A stretch of 64,000 bases of DNA from Entomortierella parvispora (taxonomy: Eukaryota; Mortierellomycota; Mortierellomycetes; Mortierellales; Mortierellaceae). Positions 31,901 to 41,886 of the stretch are shown here, piece by piece. Under the pieces are notes generated by a model. The model saw nothing but the letters and a program-made list of their open reading frames with translations. It was not told the origin of the DNA and searched no databases. The stretch is from NCBI GenBank assembly GCA_963573315.1, contig OY752151.1, positions 186,001-250,000 on the forward strand, read 5' to 3'. Both the position numbers and the translations under genes were made by a program. Numbering within the stretch: position 1 is the stretch's first letter; each line of letters begins with the position of its first letter.

Positions 31901-34900
31901 TGGTTTCGGTAAAGAAGGAGCTGGCTGTCGCCTCCACATTCGCAATCGCTGCAACCTCAAAAGCAAATGAGGTGACTGCAAGCAAACATGCAGAGGCCGA
32001 ATCTTCGAGCAGTGCGGCAGACGGAACTGCCGATGTGGAGCAGCTACAGGCTAAGGTGAAAGAGCTCGAAGCTGAGATAGTGAGTCTGAACCAGGTTCCA
32101 TCCAAGAATGCCCAGAAGAAACTGCGACAGGAGTTGAACCAAACAAAGGCCGCAAAACAGGCAGCGGAGGCCCTGGTGGCGACTTTGAAGACGGAGCTCG
32201 AAGATGTACTGAAGACTCCATCCGCTGGTCCGGGTGCAGGCGTGGAGCAGGAGGAAGTTATCGAGTCATCGTCGTCCAAACACGAAGAGGTTGTGGCAGA
32301 GTTGAAGTCAAAGATATCGCAGCAAGAACAGCTCATTAAGGATAAGGACGTCGCTTTGGCCGATTTGAAATCACAATTGGACAAGGAAGTCGAGCGTCAT
32401 CAATCGACCCAAAGCCTTATTCAACAGCTCGAGACCTCAGCCGCTGAGAAGACTACCGATGTCGAGAAGACAATGTCGGAGCTCGACGCCAAACGTCGTG
32501 ACGCCGAAGAGGCTGGTCAGCAACTGGCAGATGCTCATGCAAAGGAGGCAGCATTGACTGCATCTTTGGAGAAAATTCAGAAGCAAGTGGTAGAAACTGC
32601 TGCCACGACGGAGCAAATGCGGGAAGCTCTATTGAAGCAGGTGGAAACTCTGGAGGAAGAGAAGAAACACTTGGTTGATACCCAACAGAAACTCAAAGAC
32701 GCGGAAAAGGAGACCCTCAAGTCGACTCGGGAACAACAAAGCAGCCTTGAGCAGGATCTGGTTATCTTGCGTAAGGAAAAGGCAGAGTTGGAAGCACGCG
32801 TTACAGAGCAGACTGAGTTGCTTGCCAAAGAGCAGTCTAGCGCTCAAGCTGCGATGGATAAGACTTCGGCTAGTCTCGAGGCCGCGCGCAAGGCAGAAGA
32901 GGAGGCTGTTGCTCGTGCTGAGGTGTTGACAAAGGAACGCGACGAGGTTTCTGGAAAGGTCAAGGGTCTTGAGCAGCAGATCAAGAACCTGGAGTCGTCC
33001 AAGAAAGGGGACGAGGACGCTTTGGTCGGTCAAGTCGAGACCCTTCGCCAGGAGCTAGACGCGCTTCAAATGAAATTGTCTGCATCTCAGTCCCAGGTTG
33101 AAGCTGCGGTGGAGTCCAAGGACAAAGCATTGGCAGAGTGGCAATTGCAGAAGACTACACTTCAGGAGGAGCGAGACCAAGCCCTTGTCAATCTGACAAC
33201 AGCAGAGACTGCACTCAAGCAGGCGCAGGAAAGCGAGGCTGATAAGAAGGAAGCCAGCGAGAAGCTGACCTTGCTGACAAAAGACTTGGACGATGCAACT
33301 GTAAAGCTGGTGTCCATGGAGGAACAACTGAAGACTGTGCAGTCGTCTACTGCAGGTGAGACCAAAACTCTCGAGGAAAAGCTTCAAAACCTTGCTAGCG
33401 AGAGAGTCGCATTGGAAACTCAAGTCCAGGACGCGCGTGCGCAGTATGAGGAATCCGCGAAGCTTCTCAAGGTGCTCGAAGACGACCTCCAGCAACAAAA
33501 GTCTGCCAGGACTGAGGCCCAGGAGAAGGTTACTGAGCTCCAGTCCAAGGTCCAGTCGCTCACTATGAAGGACCGAGACACGAAGGAGGCGTTGGCTTTG
33601 GCCAAGTCGACGATTCACCAGCGGGATGAAGACTTGGAGCTGGCCCGAAAGACCAAGGTGGAGGACGAAGACAAGTTGCAAAAGTCGATGACCTTGCTCA
33701 AGACGACTCGCAAGCAAATTCTGAGACTCGAGAAGGAGAAACAGGAAGTGAGTGAGGAATTGGAGCAGTGCAAGGTCCAGATGGCCAAGATCAATCAAGA
33801 GGCCAAGACAGCCAGCCAGCGTTTGACTACCCAACAAGCAACGATGAGCAGCGACTTGGCTCGTCTTCAAGCAGTCCAGACCAAGATGGCGCAGGATAAG
33901 GAGAAGCTGATCCAGGAGAAAGAGCAAGTCTTTGACCAGCTGCAGATGAAGCAAGCCGAGTTTGAGTCGTCGCAGACGTCGCTGGAGAATGTTGAACACG
34001 AGATGCGCGAATACCGACATCAATTGGAAGAGGCGCGTGATCGTGTCACGATGCTAGAGGAGGAAGCAACTCTTGCCAAACGCTTGGCCGATACCAAGGT
34101 GGCGGAATCAGAAGGATTGAGGCGTAAAGCCACAGATCTGGAAAAGAAACTGGATCAGGTTCAGGCCATGATGAAGACCCGGAATGACTCTCACCGGGCC
34201 GTCCTTGAAAACCTGCAGCAGGAGATTGAGGAAACGAAGGAGACCCTGGGTCTGGAAGTTAGCCAGTTGAAGGCTTCTCTTGAAGAGAAGGAAAATGCGA
34301 TCAAGACTCTTGAACAGCAAGAAAAGGAACGCACAGCAAAACTTGATGAGCTACAGACAGCTCATAGCACGCACGCTCTTACTCTGAAGTCACTGCAGGA
34401 AGAGGTTGAGGAGCTGAAGACTCAAAAACGCAACCTAGAACTCGAACTGGTAAGTTTGAATCCTTGCGAATGGCCTCGCTTGGGTTTGTTCAGGATTTCG
34501 AGTGCTAATATACATTTTTACCGTAATGACAATAGCAACACTTCAAGGAACTCGAGTCCATTCTCGCCAATGAAAAGACCAACCATGAAAAGTTTGTGGA
34601 GGACTCAAAGATGCGCGAGGGCCATCTCCGCACGTTAAACAAGACGCTGAAGGAGGAAGTGCGGAAGCTTCACCAGAAGCATGGTGGACCAGGGTCACCA
34701 ACTCCTCAAACGCCTGGTGCGCCTTTTACCCCAGCAGGCAATTACCCTCAGACTCCTGGAGGACCAGGGGCAAACTCTGTACATCAGACGCCTTACCAGC
34801 ATGCGCACAACAACAGTCTAAGTGGACGTGTCACCTCTCCAGGGTCAACACCGCCTGGAACGCCTCACTTTGGCCGTATTTTGCAGCAGCAACAACAACA

Positions 34901-35164
34901 GTCATCGCAGGATGACGACGTGAACGTGGAGTATTTGAAGAACGTTCTGTTGAATTTCATGGAGCACAAGGATCGTCGGGTACGTGCACCCTTTTTTTTG
35001 TTTTGTTTTTGAGTTCCGGAACTTTTCCCGACGGTTTGGGCAATAATTAACATTTCCTTTTTGTATGTATTTTTCCTTCCATCTAGCAACAACTTGTTCC
35101 AGTGGTTGCCCAGGTCCTCAAGCTTACACCAGACGAGACCAAACGCCTGTCGAGAGGAGCTTAG
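28984..35164 (+). CDS. GRIP-domain golgin (IMH1/golgin-245-like)
   Basis: Seven exons (28984-29566, 29668-29807, 29876-29918, 30016-30110, 30187-34449, 34536-34979, 35087-35164) join to 1881 residues. The N-terminal 150 residues are Ala-, Ser- and Pro-rich and probably loose. From about residue 165 to 1760 the protein is almost pure coiled coil, rich in Lys, Glu, Gln and Leu, mostly in one exon of 4263 nt. Then a Pro/Gly/Thr-rich linker, and at about 1834-1876 a GRIP domain with VEYLKNVLLNFMEHKD, QLVPVVAQVL and LTPDE. GRIP domains bind the GTPase ARL1 on the trans-Golgi, so this is a tether capturing endosome-derived vesicles. Yeast IMH1 is about half as long. The long antisense frames across exon 5 are products of repetitive composition. 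It is convergent with the BSD2-like gene; stops are 119 bp apart. Confidence 0.92.
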
Positions 35165-35283
35165 ACTCGATATTGTGCGATAATACATCCAACCATCCAA
35201 CCATACCAAACATTAGACAAAAAAATAAATCAGTCATACCAATAGCAATATGCGTAATGTACACCAGCAGGATTTTATTCATA

Positions 35284-36901
35284 TCATACCGATGGTCCAG
35301 TAACCACCATGATCACACGCGTTCCTTGCGCAGATCCAGAGCTTGAGCCAGAGCTGGAACTGGCTGCACTAGATACAATAGATGATAACTCGTATCCGGC
35401 CGCCTGGCTTGCGGGGACAGTTTCTTCGGCACTTGACCCTCCTGTTGATGGACCATTGGCTGCAATCATCCGAAGTTCGGCCTTCTTGGCTCTTGCAAAC
35501 TCCCAGAGTGATTGTACTACAATCAGACCTCCGAGTGTCAGCATAAAGTAGGAAAGCCATGTGTACTCAGCGATAGATCTTAATGAAGACAACGACGCAG
35601 GCGAGGATGATGATCCTCCAGGGCCGCCCGAGGTGGGTGGGGTAACATATCCAGTGTCCATCTCCATGTCATCGCCTTCATCCGATCCATCTCCTTGAGT
35701 CCTAAAGTTGCCAGTCATCATCTGGAAGCCCATTGAAATGAACGTCATTCCCAGTCCAGTCTTTGATCCATTCTTGGTCGCATGGGACGTGTGCAGCAAA
35801 TACGTGAGGAAGAAACCCACAAACTGAAAGCTCATTGAGACTATTACATAAATAAAGGTTTTTTTTTTTTTTGGAGAGCAATATTGACGGTCAATATCGG
35901 GGGTTAAGAACGACATATTGGAAAAGAAACGGTGACAACTTACTTATAGTGTTCCACATGAATCCAAAGATGCCTCCAACTGGCAATCCGTCGATCAAGA
36001 GATCATCTTCATCGTAGCCAGAGGCCATTAAAGTCGACTCGTAGTATGCAGGGGATACATCCAAAGCAGCCGATTTGTAGGACTGATGAAACGACACGGG
36101 GAGATTGCATATCAGTATTTGGTTCAAGATGACAAGCAGTCTCTCTCAACAAAAATATAAAATAACCCTACTGGTGGGAGCTCTTCCTCCTGGGGCCTTT
36201 CGACTCGAGGCTTTGCAGATAGATTAGAAAAGACGCCGTCCATGGTTGACTGAATCATCCGTCTGGCTTCTGTGCCGGGTCGTTGACGGCCTGTGATGCG
36301 GGCCAAGAATGAGACGTTGGTGGTCCTGGCTCCGTTGTTACGTGAGGATGGTTGGTTTGGCGTGCGACTGGAAGAGGGCGAGAATGGTGATGATGAAGAC
36401 GAGGAGGACGAGGAGGCCTCGGGCGCTATCGAGATCTCGTCTTCATCTGGGTATACAACACGGCGTGGTGCGGAAGCTGTGGAAGGTCCTCCCGAGGAAG
36501 AAGAAGTAGGGGACGTCAACATGGCCCTGTCTTCCTGAGCATCCTCATAGTCATCGTCTTCATCGGGCTGGGCATTCAAGGCAGAATAGCCTCCAGAATG
36601 CGAGGACGGGGAGGAACCATGGCGCGGGCTCGATTGGACAGTGGCGGGACTCTGGGACTCTGTCGCTGGGATCTATTTTGGGATGCCAAAGCGTCTGCCA
36701 TTGGTGAGATGGATGCACAAAAGAAGAGCGTGTCCTCTGGACGATGCCCTTGACTCGGGCCGAATGGGGGTATAACCCTCATCCTCATGAAGGTTGATTG
36801 CTGCCGTGTCTCTGCACCCTCTCGTTTGACTATTTCTCCACAGACAGACAGACTGGGCTATTGTTGTGCCTCACCTGAGCATAGGAATGAGCCCGATTCA
36901 T
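35284..36901 (-). CDS. BSD2/NDFIP-type NEDD4 ubiquitin-ligase adaptor membrane protein
   Basis: Four exons (36875-36901, 36172-36672, 35944-36082, 35284-35840) join to 407 residues. The family (BSD2 in yeast, NDFIP in animals) brings NEDD4/Rsp5 ligases to Golgi and endosome cargo, such as metal transporters. Visible: an acidic/Ser-rich N-terminal region, a PPSY motif made by joining exons 2 and 3 (PP ends exon 2, SY opens exon 3), then DGLPVGGIFGFMWN and the SMSFQFVGFFLTYLLHTSHA membrane segment, and another hydrophobic segment near the C-terminus. PY motifs bind the WW domains of Rsp5/NEDD4. The first exon is 27 nt and codes only MNRAHSYAQ. The ATG at 36701 is a competing start in another frame but does not connect to the rest. 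Two CACGTG boxes lie upstream. Confidence 0.85.
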
Positions 36902-37834
36902 GATGGGGCAGTGACGGAAGAGTCGAGTGGGGCGATGACTGGAGGGAAGAGAAGAGAAGGAAGGAGGGTCGAGTGGCGGATTAAAGAAGGAGGGGACAGG
37001 GAGGGACAAGGAGATACAAGGGAACAAGGTCAGGGGGTCGTGAGCTGGGAATCGCTGAAGAGACAAGAGAGAGGGAGAAGAGAAGGCTCGGCTTCGGCGT
37101 CGAGAATGCATGCATGCATCTTTTGCTACGGCCACGCACTGCACGCAGCAGGGGGGGGGCTGGTCACGTGTACGCTCTTCACGTGAGCGAAACTTGTTTG
37201 GAACTGGACACGGACTCGATCGCGTTTTCTCTCGCGCTTCCAAAGTTCAGTCACTTTCCCTCCGCGTCTGTGATCATCTCTTAGCTTCCTGGGCACAGTG
37301 CCTCAGGCAATCCTATGACAGATCTACCGGTTGTACTTTGTTTCAAACGGAGAAACACCACACCCCGGACGACAATGCATTGCTCTCGCTGTTTCAATTT
37401 GCAAGAGTTGAGGGCTCGCTGTATCTTGTTTCTGCCTCATGGTGATAATGTGGGCGCAGTGGCCGAACAAAGAAAAAAGAATTCAAACATCAAGATCTAC
37501 TATGTATTATGTTGTTCATCTTACCTGCAATTCTTGTGGAGCCTCTTAAAGAGAAGGCATCCTTCACACATAGTGGAAATCCACTATCTCTTGCTACATT
37601 CACATGTCTCTAGCCTAATTCCATGATCTGAAATCGATGCTGTTTTCTCAGGATGTGCCCAAATCAATCCATCAGTTCTTTTGCTTTGATTCTGATTCCA
37701 AACCGTACATCTGGCGCACCAGATTCTAGTCCAGCTCTTGAACTGTGTATCGCACCTGAAGAAAAGGTCTATAAACAGACAACTTTGCAGAAGATTCGTC
37801 TGAACAGCCTCACATCCACGCAGCAGAAGCCACA
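36902..37834. promoter_or_regulatory. Divergent promoter, BSD2-like and dynamin-like genes
   Basis: CACGTG E-boxes at 37165-37170 and 37180-37185, a G run near 37151-37159, and an ATGCATGCATGCATC run near 37106-37120. The plus side holds the leader of the dynamin-like gene. No gene is seen within. Confidence 0.5.
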
Positions 37835-39811
37835 ATGTTAGAAAACGCAGAATACCAGCAGGTCATTGACAAGATCAACAAGATTCGGAGCTATGGCTTG
37901 AGCAGGATGCTGACAATACCACAGATTGCCATCTTCGGTGACCAGTCGAGCGGGAAATCCAGTGTTCTGGAGGCTATAACAAAACTATCGTTTCCCCGCA
38001 AAGCCGAAACGTGCACACGCTTTGCTACACAGGTCAGCTTACGACCGAGTGAGCGAGCGCAGATGACAGCCTATATCGACAACGAGACCACATTCAACGA
38101 AAAATTCGTCTCGATGGATGTAACAACAAATATTGGCCCAATCATCTCCGAGGCCAACAAGATTCTGTGTGCTGACACAGAAATCAGCGACAAGGTTCTC
38201 GAAATCACCATTTCAAGGCCAAAGTTGTCCCCACTTACCATCATCGATCTTCCAGGGTATATCAACGTTGTAATTGATGGGCAAAAGAAGGGAATGGTAG
38301 AAACCATTCGGGCCATCAACACGCGATATGTCCAAGACACCCGCACTATCATCCTCGCGGTGGTTCCTGGAAACATCGACTTGAACACCAACTTTATTCT
38401 TGGCGAAGCAGGACGTTACGACCCAAACAACGAGCGCACTATTCCCATTGTCACCAAACCCGACACTGTTGAGCCAGATCTTCTTCCCAACCTTATACAA
38501 ACCATCCTCAACAAACGCAAATACATGAAGCTCGGCTATCTTGTGATGAAGAACTCGGCCTTCAAAGAAATTGGGGATTCTTGGGAAGTGGCTAAAGAAA
38601 AGGAAGACGACTTTTTCAAATCATCGGCATTGTGGAGAGAGGTACCGGATTCACGCAAAGGTCGAGTCAATGTGGAAAAATTCCTAGGCGATTTGCTATA
38701 CACACACATCAAGAAGGAATTGCCGTCCCTGAAGAAAGACATTTTCGATTTGATTAACGGGATCGACAAAGAGATCTCCAATATGGGACTTGCGATAACC
38801 AACGCAAACATAGCGAAACAAAAGTACAATGGGTGTATCTTGAAGCTCATAGCCTCACTCACAGCGCTTCTTGAAGGCAACTACACTTTTGATACCAACG
38901 ACTCTAGCAAGAGTGATTCCGAAAATCAAAAAAGGGTGGCTGCTGCAGTCAAGACTACTCTGGCCGATGACGACGACGATGGGAAGGAAGACTTTGCACC
39001 GCCCTATCTCGAACCTGATCATCGATTCATCCGATCATCGCTGCACACATTGTACGAGCGCTTCAACGTAGCCTTGAACAGAGACAAGTACATTCAACCC
39101 AAGAACAAGATCAAGGAGTTAGTCCTCTTATACAAAGGAAACGAGCTGCCGGGGTTTATCTCGTTCAAGACTTTCACCCAAATTTACCTCGAAACCCTGA
39201 ATCACTGGCAAGAGATAACAACTGCACATATCTCCAACATGCACAGACACCTCTTCTCGGCCGTCTCCAATTTCATCAGGTCCACTGAAGAGCCTATACT
39301 CAGGGACACGATTCTGCTGGAGTATGAAAAGTTTTACAGCTCTCAGACCGCAAAGATGAACGCAGCGATAGAAAGCATTTTTAAGGATGAGCGCATCCCG
39401 TTCACGTTGAACAAGTACTACTACGATACTATCAACAACATCAGGAAAGAAAAAGCAGAGAAGGAGCGAGAGGCATTAATTTCTAAAATCCAAAAAGTCG
39501 GCGTATCAATCGCATCCATTACGCCAGAGGCATATGATATCAACCGCAACGAAGAGCGGGCTGTCGAAGAACTGCAGGAGAGGTTGATATCCTACTGCAA
39601 AGTGGCGCGAAAGCGAATTGTAGATGTGGTGCTACTCCAGTCCATAGAGCGTCATATGATCAAGGAAATCGATCTTTTTTTTGAAGTGTTGATCTCTGTC
39701 GACGAGAACACTATTTCCGCCCTCCTTCTCGAACCGCAATCGAAGATCGCGCATCGCCAGGAGCTACAAGACAAGGCGTCGGTATTGCGAAAAAGCCTTA
39801 ATGAGCTCTAG
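37835..39811 (+). CDS. Intronless dynamin-like GTPase, Mx/dynamin group
   Basis: One exon, 658 residues. The GTPase domain has G1 GDQSSGKSS at 35-43, the switch-I Thr in CTRFAT near 61, G3 DLPG at 138-141 and G4 TKPD at 207-210. The rest is the helical middle/stalk and effector part, with an acidic insert (DDDDDGKED) near 375. No pleckstrin or proline-rich domain is present, as in the Mx-like group rather than classical dynamins. Such proteins form helical assemblies on membranes; in other lineages Mx proteins restrict viruses, but that role is not implied here. The lack of introns stands out in a genome where neighbours have many. Recent amplification by retrocopy or transfer is possible. 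It lies tandem with an intronless F-box gene. Confidence 0.88.
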   Translation: MLENAEYQQVIDKINKIRSYGLSRMLTIPQIAIFGDQSSGKSSVLEAITKLSFPRKAETCTRFATQVSLRPSERAQMTAYIDNETTFNEKFVSMDVTTNIGPIISEANKILCADTEISDKVLEITISRPKLSPLTIIDLPGYINVVIDGQKKGMVETIRAINTRYVQDTRTIILAVVPGNIDLNTNFILGEAGRYDPNNERTIPIVTKPDTVEPDLLPNLIQTILNKRKYMKLGYLVMKNSAFKEIGDSWEVAKEKEDDFFKSSALWREVPDSRKGRVNVEKFLGDLLYTHIKKELPSLKKDIFDLINGIDKEISNMGLAITNANIAKQKYNGCILKLIASLTALLEGNYTFDTNDSSKSDSENQKRVAAAVKTTLADDDDDGKEDFAPPYLEPDHRFIRSSLHTLYERFNVALNRDKYIQPKNKIKELVLLYKGNELPGFISFKTFTQIYLETLNHWQEITTAHISNMHRHLFSAVSNFIRSTEEPILRDTILLEYEKFYSSQTAKMNAAIESIFKDERIPFTLNKYYYDTINNIRKEKAEKEREALISKIQKVGVSIASITPEAYDINRNEERAVEELQERLISYCKVARKRIVDVVLLQSIERHMIKEIDLFFEVLISVDENTISALLLEPQSKIAHRQELQDKASVLRKSLNEL

Positions 39812-40246
39812 TTTCACTGTCAGAACGCGTCTTGCGGTACCATGTCTATTTGGCCAAAATACAAAAACTGATCGTGACCAGGCGTTGATTGATCCCTGCT
39901 GCTGGTCACACAAGCACAGACAAGCGCGCCTGACGTGCTTTTTCACGGGAACTTCTTTTTCACACGCTTTTCATCTCCCATCCATTCATCTCATTCGCTT
40001 CTGCCATTCACCATTGAACGATCAAAATCCCCTAATTGATCGCCACACTTTTTCGCATTACTGTCTTTTCGACCATGGTAATGTATTTCCGTCCTCTTTC
40101 GATTTCAAGCTGCATTCCTGCTTTATCAGTGTGCCTGTTCCTCAGCAGCAAGCTGAACCCTTGCTTCGGCGACAGAGAGAGTCTCCAAGCCTCCATGCGT
40201 TAGCACATTGTTGATAATGTCTCCTTCTTGCACCTAGGTCTACACA
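39812..40246. other. Intergenic between the dynamin-like and F-box genes
   Basis: A 435-bp gap. CACCTAG just before the ATG at 40247 could be an acceptor of a leader intron. No gene is seen. Confidence 0.4.
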
Positions 40247-41599
40247 ATGTCATCTTGTTCCACCCAAAACAATCCGCTCCATATCCCTGAGATCAGATCT
40301 CGCGTCAGCCGTTTTATCTCTGTGGTAGACGCTCTTTCCTGCGTTAGAGTCTCCAAGGACTGGTCCACGGACTTCGTTTCTCCGATTTGGTTTACGGTTA
40401 ATTTCAGCACTCACAGTTCCTTTGAACAAGTGGACGCCAAGGTTATTGCCAAACATGGACATCTCATTCACAATGTCCTGAATCTATCGACGCAAGGACA
40501 ACTCAACGTCCTTCTTTATCCGGATATCAGAAATGTGAGAGTCCTTTCCGTGTCTTGTACCGCGACACTCCGGTTCCACATTTTTTGCATGGATCTCGTT
40601 AGAAACAACAACAAAAGCCTCGAGACGTTGAGCCTAAAGATAGGCTCAAAAGACGTTTCCAATCGGACGGTACCCTTGGACGCAATCGTCCCCCCTTCGC
40701 GTGAATCCCGACTTTCGACGATAACGCTCTGCAATATCAGCGTCAGCCGAACTTCGTTCGTCACCTTGCTGAAGGGTTGTCCTCTGCTTAGAATAGTGAA
40801 CTTGCAGAAGAATTTTGCCCTACTCTCAGGTCCTGTCATTGATACCTTCAAACACCCTGGAGTGCACTATCTCTCGGTCCATCTCGAAGGAGTCTTCAGG
40901 CCTGATCTCGACTCTGAAGTCACGGTTCTTGGGTTTTCTCTACTAGTTCATTTCCCAAACCTCATCGAATGGACTCTCTATCCTTTGGAGGAGACATTGA
41001 TCGTTCCTATAGAGCGTATTACAGCCGAGGTGAGATTGTGCTGTCCGAAAGTGAACCAGATTTGTGCAAGGACAACACCGCGCCCCCTTCTATACGGTTT
41101 GATGGCCAGGGTATTTCGCAACCTGACTACAGTCCAATTTGCTTATGAGCAACTGTCGGCGGAGGTTATCCTGGCACTATTACTTCACAAGGCAACACTT
41201 TCAAAGATATCCACTACCTGGAACAGCAAAGGGAGCAATATTGAAAGGGATAATGTTCCTATCGAGAGCGATCACTTTCAGACGTCGGGTATGGCTCTAC
41301 AGCTGCTGTTGCGGAGCTGTGAAAACATCACTATCTTCAATCTCCAGCGACATGAGATGGATATGGATATCGTGGAGGAGAACGAATGGGTATGTAAAGG
41401 GTTACGCCACCTCCGTGTCCGTGTCCGAGACTTGGATACGAAAGAAAAGATCGACAGAACACTGGGGCTGTGGATGGAAGGGACGGAAGTAGACACGGAC
41501 GATCTGTCTATTGAGGCGCGTGTGGCAAGGCACCTCTTGAAATTCGACAATCTGGAAAGAGTCTGGCTGGGCACTCGGACATGTTTTCGTGGAACTTGA
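40247..41599 (+). CDS. F-box/leucine-rich-repeat-like protein
   Basis: One exon, 450 residues. The N-terminus reads IPEIRSRVSRFISVVDALSCVRVSKDWSTD and a WFTVNF element, which fits a degenerate F-box. The rest has irregular leucine/isoleucine-rich stretches with N-L-x-x-L patterns, as in F-box proteins whose LRR arm holds the substrate. It is probably an SCF adaptor. The family is not the same as the short F-box paralogs at 15192 and 21315. Substrate unknown. It is intronless, like the dynamin-like gene upstream, and unlike SRP72, 287 bp downstream. Confidence 0.7.
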   Translation: MSSCSTQNNPLHIPEIRSRVSRFISVVDALSCVRVSKDWSTDFVSPIWFTVNFSTHSSFEQVDAKVIAKHGHLIHNVLNLSTQGQLNVLLYPDIRNVRVLSVSCTATLRFHIFCMDLVRNNNKSLETLSLKIGSKDVSNRTVPLDAIVPPSRESRLSTITLCNISVSRTSFVTLLKGCPLLRIVNLQKNFALLSGPVIDTFKHPGVHYLSVHLEGVFRPDLDSEVTVLGFSLLVHFPNLIEWTLYPLEETLIVPIERITAEVRLCCPKVNQICARTTPRPLLYGLMARVFRNLTTVQFAYEQLSAEVILALLLHKATLSKISTTWNSKGSNIERDNVPIESDHFQTSGMALQLLLRSCENITIFNLQRHEMDMDIVEENEWVCKGLRHLRVRVRDLDTKEKIDRTLGLWMEGTEVDTDDLSIEARVARHLLKFDNLERVWLGTRTCFRGT

Positions 41600-41886
41600 A
41601 TAGTAGTAGTGAAAGGACATTTTGTTTTATTACTAACACCAACATTATTTGTTGCATTCAAGCTGGATGAGGTGTGTAGTGAGAGATTTTTTCGAAGTAA
41701 GGAATAGCTAGAGTGGCGTTGACATAGCCACTTGTTGCGCAAGTGATGCGCGCCAAATCTACTCTCGGTGGCTTAGCGAGAGGATTTAGCGATTCTTTAT
41801 TTCCAGGCAGCGATCCTCTTCATCAGACATCTGTGCACCATCTGCATCATCCGCCTCATTATTCCTCTCCCCTTCCCTAATCCGAG

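Noticed and set aside
31710..34023. Long antisense frames (up to 322 codons) opposite the golgin
   Set aside because: They are complements of a Lys/Glu/Gln coiled coil, which gives Leu/Ser-rich shadow frames.
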